Below are positions 15,450 to 24,166 of a DNA stretch of 42,145 nucleotides, one piece after another (position 1 is the first letter of the stretch; every line of letters begins with the position of its first letter). The translations under genes were made by a program, and so were the position numbers. The stretch comes from Acidobacteriota bacterium (GTDB lineage Bacteria > Acidobacteriota > Terriglobia > Acidiferrales > UBA7541). The notes beneath the pieces are model-generated. The model searched no databases. It saw nothing but the letters and a program-made list of their open reading frames with translations, and had not been told where the DNA came from. The DNA lies in NCBI GenBank assembly GCA_013286465.1, contig JABDFR010000024.1:1-42145 (forward strand). Reading direction: 5' to 3'.

Positions 15450-17060
15450 CTAGGGTTGGGATGGCGGCGTTTGCGCCGGTGGCGTTTGCGGCGTCCCGAT
15501 TTTCGTGCCGATCACTTCCCCCGAAATGATGATTTCCACCCGGCGGTTTTTCTGCCGGCCCTCCGCGGTGCCGTTATCCGCCACCGGCATGGTCTTACCG
15601 AATCCCTTCGCGGTGATGGTGGACGCCTCGAGGCCCTGCTCGATCAAATATTGCCGCACGGATTGCGCGCGCTGTTCGGAGAGCGTTTGATTGAATGCAT
15701 CGCCGCCGACGTTGTCGGTGTGCCCTTCGACAGCGAGATTCAGCCCCGGGTGCGCCAGAACAATTCCTGAAAGCTTCGCGAGGCGCTCGCGCGCTTCGGG
15801 GCGCAGATCGAATTTCGCGGTGGCAAAGAGCACGTCACCCAAATTGACCACCAGGCCGCGAGGAGTGTCGCGCGTTTCCAGGACTTTATTGAATTGTGCG
15901 AGAAGACTGGCGCGCAGTTCCTGCTTCTCGCGCTCGGCTTGTTCCGCAGCTGCTTTTTCGCGATCGGCTTGCTCTTGCGCGGCTTGCTGCTTGGCCTGCG
16001 CTTCGGCTTGAGCCTTTTCAGCCTCAAGCTGCGCTCGTTGCGCCTCAGCGCGAGCCTGCGCTTCCTTCGCGGCCGCCAGATCGGCTTGCATCTTTTGTTT
16101 ATCGGACTCCGCTGCCTGGCGTTCGGCTTCGGCCTGCTGCTTCTCCGCAAGCACGCGCCGCTGCGCCTCAGCTTCCTGATCAGCCTTGGCCTGAGCCTCG
16201 CGCTGAGCCGCGGAAGCCCGCTCGTTCGCCTGGCGCTCGTCGTCCTGGCGCTTCACGCTGATGGTGATGGCATCCTCGTAGGCTTGAACTGCCTCGCGCG
16301 CCGCCGAGGGAACAGATTTTTTCTGCTTGCGCGTTTGATAATCCTCGGCGCGCGTAAGCGAGTCCGAAGCTTTCGCCCACGATTCGCTCGCGTATTTCGC
16401 GGCATCGTGGGATTGCGCGATGCGCTTGGCGTTGCGCGCCTGCAGCAAGTCGAGCGGCACATTGGGATCGTCATCGAGCGGTGCCAAATTCAGATCCTTG
16501 TAACGGCTGCGCTGCAACAAATCGTATTTCGCGTCGACGGCGTCCACGTTCCCTTTCGTATCCGGCCGCACAAAATTTTCAAGCACCACTTCCTCGCTGG
16601 GAAACGACACGGCGTAATACGGCTCGGCGGTGACCATCAGCCCGAAAGTTTGCAGGCGGGTGGTCACTTGCACTTTGCTCTTGGCCCCATCGAGCAGAAG
16701 CTGGCCCAGATTATTCGCGCGGCCTTCCGGAGTGATGGCCCAGAGCACATAAGTGAGATAAGCCCCGCCAAATTGCCCCGCGGGCGAGAGATTATCGAAA
16801 TTCGCGCTGATCAACACCGCGCCGTTCTTGGCTTCCACCTTGGCCTGGCCGGTGGCCTGCGGCATCAGCGCAGTCCCGCGAAAATCGATGCGCGTCGAAC
16901 CCTTAGCCATGTAATTTACGGCCTGGATCGTGCGCGAGACATTAATCTGAATTACCGGCGCCTGGCCCGATTGGCTTTGCGGCTGAGACTGCGCTCGCGC
17001 AACAGCCGATCCGGCGCTCAAAACGACGAAAGCGGCGCACAACAAAATAATTTTCCTCAT
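15450..17060 (-). CDS. OmpA-family protein with long coiled coil
   Basis: A 536-residue exported protein. AGAGGAATGGA precedes the ATG, and the signal peptide is RKIILLCAAFVVLSAGSAVA. Residues about 30-170 form a beta-rich domain. Residues about 225-390 are an Ala/Gln/Glu/Lys/Arg-rich coiled coil (KQQAEAERQAAESDKQKMQA is typical). Residues about 400-520 are an OmpA-like peptidoglycan-binding domain, with GDVLFATAKFDLRPEA, the diaminopimelate-binding region NLAVEGHTDNVGG, and KNRRVEIIISG. A Pro/Gln-rich tail ends the protein. It probably ties the envelope to the cell wall, the coiled coil acting as a spacer or oligomeriser. No N-terminal barrel is evident, so the outer-membrane link is unclear. 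Confidence 0.9.
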   Translation of the reverse strand: MRKIILLCAAFVVLSAGSAVARAQSQPQSQSGQAPVIQINVSRTIQAVNYMAKGSTRIDFRGTALMPQATGQAKVEAKNGAVLISANFDNLSPAGQFGGAYLTYVLWAITPEGRANNLGQLLLDGAKSKVQVTTRLQTFGLMVTAEPYYAVSFPSEEVVLENFVRPDTKGNVDAVDAKYDLLQRSRYKDLNLAPLDDDPNVPLDLLQARNAKRIAQSHDAAKYASESWAKASDSLTRAEDYQTRKQKKSVPSAAREAVQAYEDAITISVKRQDDERQANERASAAQREAQAKADQEAEAQRRVLAEKQQAEAERQAAESDKQKMQADLAAAKEAQARAEAQRAQLEAEKAQAEAQAKQQAAQEQADREKAAAEQAEREKQELRASLLAQFNKVLETRDTPRGLVVNLGDVLFATAKFDLRPEARERLAKLSGIVLAHPGLNLAVEGHTDNVGGDAFNQTLSEQRAQSVRQYLIEQGLEASTITAKGFGKTMPVADNGTAEGRQKNRRVEIIISGEVIGTKIGTPQTPPAQTPPSQP

Positions 17061-17286
17061 TCCATTCCTCTTTCCGATTCGGCTTAATCTCGGTAGGGCC
17101 TATGAATTCGATCGGCCCACATTTTGCTACTGCGAGCGTACGCTGTCTACATGGAATGAAAGTACGGAGTCCCAGATCGAAACCAAGCCCGAGTCGGCTA
17201 CAGCAAGAGGCAACTGAATTGCCGAGAATCACATCACGACTAAATGCGGGCCGACGCGCGTAGTCAAATCGGAGCTGAGGAAAAAC

Positions 17287-18138
17287 GTGAAAGCACGATT
17301 CACAGTAATGGTTTCTGTTTGGGGATTTCTCGTTGCAGGCGCGCTCGCAACTCCACAGCGCTTGAATGCGCAAGCCGCGCCCGGGCCGATTCTGCGCTCG
17401 CCAACGCAGCAGTCGTCGCCGGACGATTCCCCGCCGCCGGAAGCCAAACCCGAGCCACCCAAACTGCCCGGCCGCAAGACTCTCGCCGGTCCTTGGAAAA
17501 TGAATCGCGATGAAAGCGATGATCCCCGCCAGAAAGTGCGTTCTGCGGAAAGTTCGAATGGCGGAAACTCGGGCAATTATCCGGGTCGCGGAAATCCCGG
17601 CGGTTATCCCGGCGGAACTCCGGGCGGTTATCCAGGAGGCGGCCGGGGCGGTTGGCCCGGAGGCGGAGGCGGATCACCTAGCGGCGGCTCTCGAAATTCC
17701 GGGCAAGACTTGGAAGACAACACCAAGCTGCAGGAGATCGTTTATCCCCCGCAGTCGCTCAACATCGAACTGAAGAACCCCGAAGTCGACGTGACCGACG
17801 ATCAATCTCACAAGCTGCTGCTCTACACGGACGGCCGGAAATTGCAGAAGTCCACGGACGCCAACCAGCAAGAAATTCTAGCGCACTGGAATGGAAACGA
17901 ACTCACAACAGATGAGAAAAGCCCGCTCGGCGGAAAAATGAGCCGCACCTTCGAACTGGCACAAGACGGCCACAAGATGTATGAAACCCTGCATATCGAC
18001 AATGGCCGGTCCGGCAGGCCGGTGATCATACGATACGTCTACGACGTCGCCGCAGCGGACGCACCCAGCGGCGAGGACGCTGATCCGAACCGACCGGTAC
18101 TGAAGAAACGGTCCGAAGACAGCAGCGTACCGCAGTAA
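17287..18138 (+). CDS. Exported protein of unknown function with Gly/Pro-rich linker
   Basis: A 283-residue protein starting at GTG 17287, with CTGAGGAAAAAC just upstream. A signal peptide (ARFTVMVSVWGFLVAGALAT) is followed by a Pro-rich stretch and a PWKMNRDESDDPRQ segment. Residues about 95-140 are a low-complexity Gly/Pro/Tyr linker with repeats of GGYPGG. The folded part (about 150-260) is beta-rich (QSLNIELKNPEVDVTDDQSH, EILAHWNGNELTTDEKSPLG, RTFELAQDGHKMYETLHIDN) and reads like a small lipocalin-like or carbohydrate-type sandwich. I do not recognise the family. The PWKMN segment recalls secreted acidobacterial proteins of unknown role. The 226-bp gap upstream holds no gene or repeat I can support. 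Confidence 0.75.
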   Translation: MKARFTVMVSVWGFLVAGALATPQRLNAQAAPGPILRSPTQQSSPDDSPPPEAKPEPPKLPGRKTLAGPWKMNRDESDDPRQKVRSAESSNGGNSGNYPGRGNPGGYPGGTPGGYPGGGRGGWPGGGGGSPSGGSRNSGQDLEDNTKLQEIVYPPQSLNIELKNPEVDVTDDQSHKLLLYTDGRKLQKSTDANQQEILAHWNGNELTTDEKSPLGGKMSRTFELAQDGHKMYETLHIDNGRSGRPVIIRYVYDVAAADAPSGEDADPNRPVLKKRSEDSSVPQ

Positions 18139-18231
18139 CCGCCGCGAAAAATTCACAACGCTCAGAGAAACTTACTCGCTCCGATTCGTGAAGCCGTCAG
18201 GTCGACGGCGATGGCACGGGCAGGAATTCTG

Positions 18232-19134
18232 CTATTTCTCTTCCCCGGGCGGCACTAAGCGCACTCCCACGCGAAACCGCCGGTATTCCGAATAGCGCAC
18301 GGTCATGCGTATGTGAACGTCCCCCGAACTGAAATGCAAAGTATCGTCCGAGCGAGTGTAGGTCGGAAACCAATAGTGCCCTTCAATATTTTCGCGGTAG
18401 GTCGCAAAACGCGGAAACACATTCTCAGCCCCATGCTTGCGAATGTCCGGCACGGCCTTCCCGTCCGATTTGACGATCTCCAGATCCTTGTCATCCACCC
18501 ACACCCGCCCTTGAAAGTAGCGCTGATTTTTCTCGAGCTTCTTCGGCGCGACGTCGAATACGTAGGTGCCGAGTTCATCCAATCGTTCGCGCCCCACATA
18601 GGTAACGTCGTACTTCGGCAACTCCCCGGTCGTAAGCACGAAGGGCTGCACGTTTCGCAGATCATCGAGATCCTGCTCGGACAGCGAAATGCGCTCGAGC
18701 GTGGGCGCCGGCGCATTGGTGATATTTTCATAACGCTGTCCGGAGGTCGTAAAGATGATATCGCTGGTCATGCGATACTCGCCGTCCGGCCGTCCATTGT
18801 CATCGATCGTCTGCACCACAAAAGTCTGCACGTAAGTAAAATTGTCGCGCTCAGCCTTAAACTCCGCCTCGCGCTTCGCAAATTGCTGAACGATCTGCTC
18901 CACCGGAATCGAGGGCGCGTCCGACGAAATTCCCGGGGCGGTTTGAGTCGAAACGCGAGCCTTCGGCGCCGCTGTTTCCGGCAAGGTCGCCGCCCCGGCG
19001 TCTTTCGGCGAAGTCGGCGGCTGCGGCTCAGTTTCCTGCGCAGCCAGCGGCAGAGTAAGGACCGCGCCAGCCGCCAGTATCAAAGCAATCGCCAGCGTTC
19101 GCGCTCCGCCGATCATTAAGTTTCTCGAATACAT
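18232..19134 (-). CDS. Exported protein with LolA/LppX-like beta-sheet domain
   Basis: A protein of 300 residues from the ATG at 19132-19134. The frame is open to 19284, but that extension is Arg-rich and would bury the signal peptide. A later ATG at 19116 is also possible. The signal peptide is GARTLAIALILAAGAVLTLP with cleavage near AAQ, followed by a Pro/Ala-rich linker. From about residue 90 the pattern (FTYVQTFVVQTID, YDVTYVGRERLDELGTYVFD, GRVWVDDKDLEIVKSDG, HYWFPTYTRSDDTLHF) resembles the half-barrel of LolA/LppX/RseB-type lipid- or lipoprotein-binding proteins. A chaperone or carrier role in the periplasm is an inference. It is divergent from the MerR gene across a 293-bp gap. Confidence 0.75.
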   Translation of the reverse strand: MYSRNLMIGGARTLAIALILAAGAVLTLPLAAQETEPQPPTSPKDAGAATLPETAAPKARVSTQTAPGISSDAPSIPVEQIVQQFAKREAEFKAERDNFTYVQTFVVQTIDDNGRPDGEYRMTSDIIFTTSGQRYENITNAPAPTLERISLSEQDLDDLRNVQPFVLTTGELPKYDVTYVGRERLDELGTYVFDVAPKKLEKNQRYFQGRVWVDDKDLEIVKSDGKAVPDIRKHGAENVFPRFATYRENIEGHYWFPTYTRSDDTLHFSSGDVHIRMTVRYSEYRRFRVGVRLVPPGEEK

Positions 19135-19367
19135 GCGTCGCACTTTGCCAGACCTTTTTCGGCGGTTCTGCGCCTCACTCAGTATAGGAGCTTTCCGGTG
19201 AAGCAAAGGTTGTTTTCCGGGGCGACGCGAAAGAGTGGCTAGGCTATCTGCGAGTCGGAAAAGCGATGCGGAACCATCACGCAATTCCTAATTACGAACT
19301 ATGCTGTTGACGACCGACGGCGAGTTGAAGAATTCGCCAGGAATCCGGAAAACTTTGCAGTTTCCGC

Positions 19368-19398
19368 TTGACTCTCACGTGGCGTCAGACTTTACCCT
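19368..19398 (+). promoter_or_regulatory. MerR-type promoter with 19-bp spacer and operator dyad
   Basis: The -35 TTGACT (19368-19373) and -10 TACCCT (19393-19398) are 19 bp apart, the stretched spacing that MerR-family activators untwist. Between them CTCACG (19374-19379) and CGTCAG (19383-19388) form a near-perfect dyad. It lies 30 bp before the MerR start, so autoregulation is likely. Confidence 0.65.
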
Positions 19399-19427
19399 GC
19401 TTCAGACAAGCTAGCCCGGAGGACGAA

Positions 19428-20225
19428 ATGCTTCTAATCAGCGAGTTTGCGCGAGCCGGAAATGTCACCATCAGGGCGCTTCGATTCTATGACGAAATTG
19501 GCCTGCTTTCCCCTGCGCACGTGGTCCCAGAAAACGGTTACCGCCGGTATTCCCCCGCGCAATTCGCACAGTTGCACCAAATCCAGACCTTCAAGGACAT
19601 GGGATTTTCGCTTCAGGAGATTCGTGAACTCCTGCAACGGCGTCTCACACCTCACGAATTACGCTCACTCTTGGAGGAGCGCCGCGAAGTTCTCAAGAAG
19701 AGCCTACGCGAGGACACCGGCCGACTGGAAAGAATCGAAGCCCGGTTGAAGGGCATTTCCGCGGACGGTTCACGATCGCACTTGGCCATTATGTTGCGAA
19801 GCACGCCGGAGCAGCCGGTGGTTTCTGTTCGCGAAAAACTGCAAAACTACGATCAGGTCGATCAGCTGTTCACAACGCTCGAACGGCGCCTGGATCCCCG
19901 CGCGCTTCACGATCAACGTGCAGCTATCTTTCACCACTGCCTCGAAGGAGACGGCGAGATCGATTGCGAAGCCATTCGATTCCTGAAACATCCCGTAGCC
20001 CCGATTCGAGGCTTAAACGTATATGAATCCCAGCGCACGCGCGTCGCATTCACCTACCACTACGGCTCGGAAGATTCCATCGGCGCCTCCTACCAGGCGA
20101 TGACCGTTTGGATTGCGGCGCAAAACTATCAACTTGCCGCGGCGAAGCGGGAAGTCTATTGGCCGGCGCCCGAAAATAAAGGCGAAGCCAGCTGGCTAAC
20201 TGAAATTCAATTTCCCGTTACCTGA
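19428..20225 (+). CDS. MerR-family transcriptional regulator with GyrI-like effector domain
   Basis: The ATG at 19428 follows CCGGAGGACGAA, a strong Shine-Dalgarno. The protein has 265 residues. Residues 1-70 are a MerR winged helix (LLISEFARAGNVTIRALRFY, NGYRRYSPAQFAQLHQIQTF), followed by a dimerising helix (about 75-115). The C-terminal 150 residues resemble the GyrI-like/BmrR effector-binding fold (VAFTYHYGSEDSIGASYQAM). There is no metal-binding cysteine cluster, so a multidrug- or small-molecule-sensing role is more likely than metal sensing. The 19-bp-spacer promoter upstream suggests autoregulation. No transporter is next to it. The following gene encodes an exported RidA homologue after a 347-bp gap filled with repeats. 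Confidence 0.88.
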   Translation: MLLISEFARAGNVTIRALRFYDEIGLLSPAHVVPENGYRRYSPAQFAQLHQIQTFKDMGFSLQEIRELLQRRLTPHELRSLLEERREVLKKSLREDTGRLERIEARLKGISADGSRSHLAIMLRSTPEQPVVSVREKLQNYDQVDQLFTTLERRLDPRALHDQRAAIFHHCLEGDGEIDCEAIRFLKHPVAPIRGLNVYESQRTRVAFTYHYGSEDSIGASYQAMTVWIAAQNYQLAAAKREVYWPAPENKGEASWLTEIQFPVT

Positions 20226-20311
20226 TCGCGCGGTGTGGCACGGAGGGCGCAGCAAAACACATGAACTCATTTCGCTCTGTTGATTTCCTTCGAGGCCGTC
20301 GCGTTTCTCCC

Positions 20312-20400
20312 CGTAGGGGCGCCGCTTGCTGCGCCCGCCCGTGTAACGCCAGGGAAAACGTGGGCTATTTGCGTCCTCGTAGCGCGATCCGGCACTCTCC
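20312..20400 (+). repeat. Family D long dispersed repeat (about 90 bp)
   Basis: It starts GTAGGGGCGCC-GCTTGCTGCGCCCGC and includes GAAAACGTGGGCT and a later CGTAGCGCGATCCGGC. The second full copy is at 34399-34488. The repeat sits in the 347-bp gap 20226-20572, which otherwise holds the hairpin at 20471-20490 and no gene I can support. Confidence 0.7.
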
Positions 20401-20470
20401 GCGCCCGATCGGCCTCGTAAATGACCACGATGGCAACCGAGCCAACTCATCTCATAAATGCCTTTTAGGG

Positions 20471-20490
20471 GTCGGTGCTTTAGCTCCGAC
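20471..20490 (+). repeat. Short hairpin GTCGG-tgctttagct-CCGAC
   Basis: A 5-bp stem with a loop carrying GCTTTAGC. The loop motif recurs at 31311-31332 (GGCTTTAGCC), so this is likely another dispersed element. Confidence 0.5.
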
Positions 20491-20572
20491 AATGACATCC
20501 TGATTTAGCTCAGGTGCGTAGTCCGGTGTGGCAGCGTTCGTACAACGGAGAATTGTAAAAGGAGGCTGATCA

Positions 20573-21073
20573 ATGAAGATACTGTCGATCGTGGTGTGTA
20601 TCGTATTCCTTGGCGCGATGCAGCTAACAATGAAACTCGATCAGCAAAAGGAGAATCAGAAGATGAGCCATCCCGAAACATCCGTGCAATTCATTAAATC
20701 CGACACGTTGCCGCCCGCCGTCGGCTACTCGCAAGCAGCCACGGTTAAAAGCGGCCGCCTGGTCTACATCGCCGGGCAAGTGGCCATGGATCCCGCCGGC
20801 AAACTCGTAGGGCCGGGTGATTTCCGTGCTCAAGCGGAACAAACCTTCGAGAATTTGAAAGCCGCACTCGCGGCGAGCGGCGCGAGTTTCGATAACGTCG
20901 TCAAGCTGAACTGCTATTTCGTCGACATCAAGCAAGCCCCGGTCTTCCGTGAGGTCCGCGATAAGTATGTCAACACCGCCCGCCCTCCCGTAAGTACCGC
21001 GGTCGAAGTCCGCCGCCTCGTCCGCGAAGAGTGGCTGCTGGAAGTCGAAGCCATCGCCGTTGTCCCAGAATAG
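20573..21073 (+). CDS. RidA/YjgF/UK114-family protein with N-terminal membrane/export segment
   Basis: A 166-residue protein. The ATG at 20573 follows AAAAGGAGGCTGATCA, an excellent Shine-Dalgarno. The first 30 residues (KILSIVVCIVFLGAMQLTMK) are a hydrophobic segment that ordinary RidA proteins lack. The remaining part, about 135 residues, is a full RidA domain: GYSQAATVKSGRLVYIAGQV, QAEQTFENLKAALAASGASF, and NTARPPVSTAVEV with the conserved Arg. RidA hydrolyses reactive enamines and imines such as 2-aminoacrylate, as a trimer in the cytosol. A second ATG at 20663 (MSHPET) has its own AAAAGGAGAATCAGAAG ahead of it and would give a normal-sized cytosolic form, so dual initiation is possible. 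Confidence 0.9.
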   Translation: MKILSIVVCIVFLGAMQLTMKLDQQKENQKMSHPETSVQFIKSDTLPPAVGYSQAATVKSGRLVYIAGQVAMDPAGKLVGPGDFRAQAEQTFENLKAALAASGASFDNVVKLNCYFVDIKQAPVFREVRDKYVNTARPPVSTAVEVRRLVREEWLLEVEAIAVVPE

Positions 21074-21219
21074 TCACCGTGCCAAAAGCTCTTGACCTGG
21101 TTAGAAATCTGGCTCGGTCGCTCAGCGCTGGTCCTTAACCGCGCAAATCCGAAACCGGCCCATTAGCGATCGCTTCGCGGCGTTGCCTGCCTCGCGCAGC
21201 CGCGTTAATATGCACCTCC

Positions 21220-23889
21220 ATGCCTGACGCCAATTCCCTCTCCGGCTCCGAAGTCTCGCACTATCGAATCATAGAAAAGCTCGGCGGCGGCGGGATGGGT
21301 GTGGTCTACAAGGCCGAAGACACGAAATTGCGGCGGATGGTGGCGCTGAAATTTCTGCCGGAGGCAGTGGCCGAGGATAAGCAGACCCTCGAGCGATTCG
21401 AGCGCGAAGCGCGCGCCGCCTCCGGCCTGAATCATCCGAACATCTGCACGATTTACGAAATTGGCGAGCACAATGGCGAGCCTTTCATCGCCATGGAGCT
21501 GCTCGAAGGCGAAACGCTCAAGCATCGCATCGAAGGCCGCGCGTTCAAAACCGAGCAGCTCCTCGATCTCGGCATCCAAATCGCTGACGCGCTCGAAGCC
21601 GCGCACTCCAAAGGCATCGTACACCGGGATATCAAGCCCGCGAATATCTTCATCACCAAGCGCGGCCAAGCCAAGCTGCTCGATTTCGGTCTGGCCAAAA
21701 TCAATCGCGATGCCGCCCGCGAACTCGCCGACGGCACCGCCACCCAAGATGCCGGTGGAAGCGCCGCACGTGAGGCGCTTACGACTCCCGGCGCCGCCAT
21801 GGGCACCATCGCGTACATGTCGCCCGAGCAAGCCCGCGGCGAAGAACTCGACTTGCGCACGGATATTTTTTCGTTCGGCGTCGTCCTCTACGAAATGGCC
21901 ACCGGACGTCAAGCCTTTCCCGGAAACACGTCGGCGATCGTCTTCGACGCAATCCTGAATAAAGTTCCGCCCTCGCCAGTCGAGCTGAATCCCTCGCTGC
22001 CACCCAAACTCGAAGAAGTCATCAATCGCGCCCTCGAAAAAGATCGCGAGCTTCGCACGCAAAGTGCCGGCGAAATCCGCGCAGAACTGAAACGCCTGAA
22101 GCGCGATCTGGATTCAAGCCGCCCAAGCGCTGCGGCGGGCTCGGGAGCGATCGCCGCCGCTGCCCCGGCGACGACTTCCGCGCTAGCCCGGCCGGCCCAG
22201 AAAAGCGCAACGCGCACCGCGATTTTCGCGCTCGCAGGAGTAGTTTTGCTCGCCGCAGGAATCGTAGCCGGCGTGGAAGTCGGCAAACGCATGGCGCAGT
22301 CCACGCCGCCCCTATTCCATCGCCTCACCTTCCGGCGCGGCTACGTCCGCAGCGCCCGCTTCGGCCCCGACGGTCAAACCATCGTTTACAGCGGCGCGTG
22401 GGACGGCAGTCTCCCCGAAATCTTTACCGCGCGCCCCGAAAGCCCGGAATCGCGCACCCTAAATCTTCAGGACACGGAGATTCTCGCCATTTCATCCACC
22501 GGCGAAATGGCCGTTCTGGTCCGCAGCCATCTTCTCGGCCCGTGGATGTATATCGGAACTCTGGGACGAGTCGCGCTGGCCGGCGGCGGCGCGCCACGCG
22601 AAGTGGTGGACGATGTCCTATGGGCCGACTATTCCCCGGATGGCGCGAACCTGCTCGTAGTCCGCCGCGAAAACGGCATCATGCGCATCGAATATCCTAT
22701 TGGGAAAAAACTCTATGAGTCCATCGGCTGGATCGGCAGTCCGCGGATTTCACCCAAGGGTGACATGATCGCCTTCCTCGAGCATCCGGCGCGCGGCGAT
22801 GACGCTGGCTCGGTTTGCCTGATGGATCTCTCGGGCAACATGAAAAAAATTTCGACGGGATGGATCAGCGTGCAAGGATTAGCGTGGAGTCCAAGCGGCG
22901 ACGAAATTCTATTCGCCGGCACGAAAGTGGGCGTCGCCCGCTCCGTCTACGCAGTCACTCGCACCGGCAGCGAGCGCCTGGTCACGCGCAGCGCCGGATA
23001 TTTGACGGTGCACGATATCGCCCGCGACGGACGCATGCTTCTGGCGCAGGACGATTCCACTTCCGAGATTACCGCGCTGCCGCCGCACGGCGCTCGCGAA
23101 GTGAATCTCTCCTGGCTCGACTACTCGGTCGCCCGCGATATGTCGCCCGACGGCGAAGTGATTCTCTTCGATGAAACTGGTGAAGGCGGCGGGACCACCG
23201 GCGCGACTTATCTACGCAAGACCGACGGCTCTCCGGCCATCCGCTTGGGAGATGGCATCGCCGCCGGGCTCTCTCCCGACAAAAAATGGGCCATCACGTT
23301 TCCGCCCGACCCGCCGGGACAACTCATGCTGGTCCCCACCGGCGCCGGACAAGCCAGGCTGCTGACACACGATTCCATCGCTCATCTCGCTGGCCAATGG
23401 TTTCAGGACGGCAAGCGAATTCTGTTCGCAGGCAACGAGCCCGGACACGGCATCCGCTTCTACGTGCAAGCGATCGATTCCGATAAACCAAAGGTGATCA
23501 CCGCCGAAGGCGTGAACCCCACGCAGTTCACTCTGTCGCACAACGGAGATGTTTTCGCCGCGCTCGGCGCTGACCAGAAGATGTACTTATATCCGATCGC
23601 CGGTGGAGACCCGCGCCCTGTTCCCGGCGTGGAAATCGGCGAGCGCCCCGTCGGCTTCACCACCGACGATCGTTCCCTGTTCGTCTATCGCTACGCAGAG
23701 ATGCCCGCCCGAGTATTCAAACTCGATCTAGCCACAGGAAAACGATCGCTCTGGAAACAATTATTGCCGCCCGATCCGGCGGGCGTAGATCACATCGGCG
23801 GAATCATCATCAGCGCCGACGAAAAATCCTACGTCTATTCCTATTATCCCAACTTGTCGGATCTCTATCTCGTCGAAGGCGCGAAGTAA
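21220..23889 (+). CDS. Transmembrane Ser/Thr protein kinase with PD40 beta-propeller sensor
   Basis: An 889-residue receptor kinase. Residues about 15-290 form a PknB-type (Hanks) kinase, with the Gly loop LGGGGMG (21-27), the ATP-anchoring K44 in VALKF, HRD 135-137 with catalytic D137, DFG from D155, and the activation/P+1 region MSPEQARG. An Ala/Pro linker and a single membrane helix (about 333-355, [20 protein letters not shown]) lead to about 530 residues of WD40-like PD40 repeats outside the membrane ([60 protein letters not shown]). All catalytic motifs are intact. Kinase-PD40 fusions are abundant in Acidobacteria. The signal sensed is unknown. The gene stands alone. The 146-bp gap upstream shows no convincing promoter. 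Confidence 0.93.
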   Translation: MPDANSLSGSEVSHYRIIEKLGGGGMGVVYKAEDTKLRRMVALKFLPEAVAEDKQTLERFEREARAASGLNHPNICTIYEIGEHNGEPFIAMELLEGETLKHRIEGRAFKTEQLLDLGIQIADALEAAHSKGIVHRDIKPANIFITKRGQAKLLDFGLAKINRDAARELADGTATQDAGGSAAREALTTPGAAMGTIAYMSPEQARGEELDLRTDIFSFGVVLYEMATGRQAFPGNTSAIVFDAILNKVPPSPVELNPSLPPKLEEVINRALEKDRELRTQSAGEIRAELKRLKRDLDSSRPSAAAGSGAIAAAAPATTSALARPAQKSATRTAIFALAGVVLLAAGIVAGVEVGKRMAQSTPPLFHRLTFRRGYVRSARFGPDGQTIVYSGAWDGSLPEIFTARPESPESRTLNLQDTEILAISSTGEMAVLVRSHLLGPWMYIGTLGRVALAGGGAPREVVDDVLWADYSPDGANLLVVRRENGIMRIEYPIGKKLYESIGWIGSPRISPKGDMIAFLEHPARGDDAGSVCLMDLSGNMKKISTGWISVQGLAWSPSGDEILFAGTKVGVARSVYAVTRTGSERLVTRSAGYLTVHDIARDGRMLLAQDDSTSEITALPPHGAREVNLSWLDYSVARDMSPDGEVILFDETGEGGGTTGATYLRKTDGSPAIRLGDGIAAGLSPDKKWAITFPPDPPGQLMLVPTGAGQARLLTHDSIAHLAGQWFQDGKRILFAGNEPGHGIRFYVQAIDSDKPKVITAEGVNPTQFTLSHNGDVFAALGADQKMYLYPIAGGDPRPVPGVEIGERPVGFTTDDRSLFVYRYAEMPARVFKLDLATGKRSLWKQLLPPDPAGVDHIGGIIISADEKSYVYSYYPNLSDLYLVEGAK

Positions 23890-23890
23890 A

Positions 23891-23922
23891 GTAGCGCCGG
23901 CGTCCCTGCCGCATCTTACGAC
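23891..23922 (+). repeat. Family A dispersed hairpin repeat, forward copy
   Basis: GTAGCGCCGGCGTCCCTGCC then GCATCTTACGAC. It begins 1 bp after the kinase stop codon. It is the first of three copies in the 277-bp gap before the IclR gene. Confidence 0.8.
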
Positions 23923-23982
23923 CACAAAATCCGCCAAGGCCAAACCTCACGGCCGGCCCCATCCACTAAATTCAAGAATGCC

Positions 23983-24018
23983 GTCGTGCCGCCGGCGTCC
24001 CTGCCGGCTCTTTTCGAT
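23983..24018 (+). repeat. Family A dispersed hairpin repeat, forward copy
   Basis: Contains GCCGGCGTCCCTGCCGGCTC. It pairs as an inverted doublet with the reverse copy that starts 25 bp later. Confidence 0.75.
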
Positions 24019-24042
24019 CCTCGAACCGCTTGGTAATCGCGC

Positions 24043-24076
24043 TCGACAAATGCCGGCAGGGACGCCAGGGCAACTT
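24043..24076 (-). repeat. Family A dispersed hairpin repeat, reverse copy
   Basis: Contains ATGCCGGCAGGGACGCCAGG, the inverted partner of the copy at 23983-24018. Confidence 0.75.
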
Positions 24077-24101
24077 AGCTCGTCGCGCGCACAAGTCACC
24101 G

Positions 24102-24130
24102 TTCAATAGGGCGAACAATTATTCTATACT
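24102..24130 (+). promoter_or_regulatory. Candidate sigma-70-type promoter of the IclR gene
   Basis: A TTCAAT box and a TATACT box (24125-24130) are separated by 17 bp, 36 bp before the IclR start. The -10 is good and the -35 weak, as for an activated or autoregulated promoter. Confidence 0.4.
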
Positions 24131-24166
24131 TGGATCGATGAATCCCGCCCAGACGGAAAGCTGCCT

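Noticed and set aside
17570..17690. A minisatellite-like tandem repeat in the Gly-rich exported protein
   Set aside because: It is the coding of a low-complexity GGYPGG linker and not an independent repeat element.
20537..20560. A possible dif-like half-site pair (TTCGTACAA and TTGTAAAA) near the skew switch
   Set aside because: The arms are short, the central spacer does not fit the 6-bp XerC/XerD layout without a shift, and the sequence merges into the RidA ribosome-binding region.
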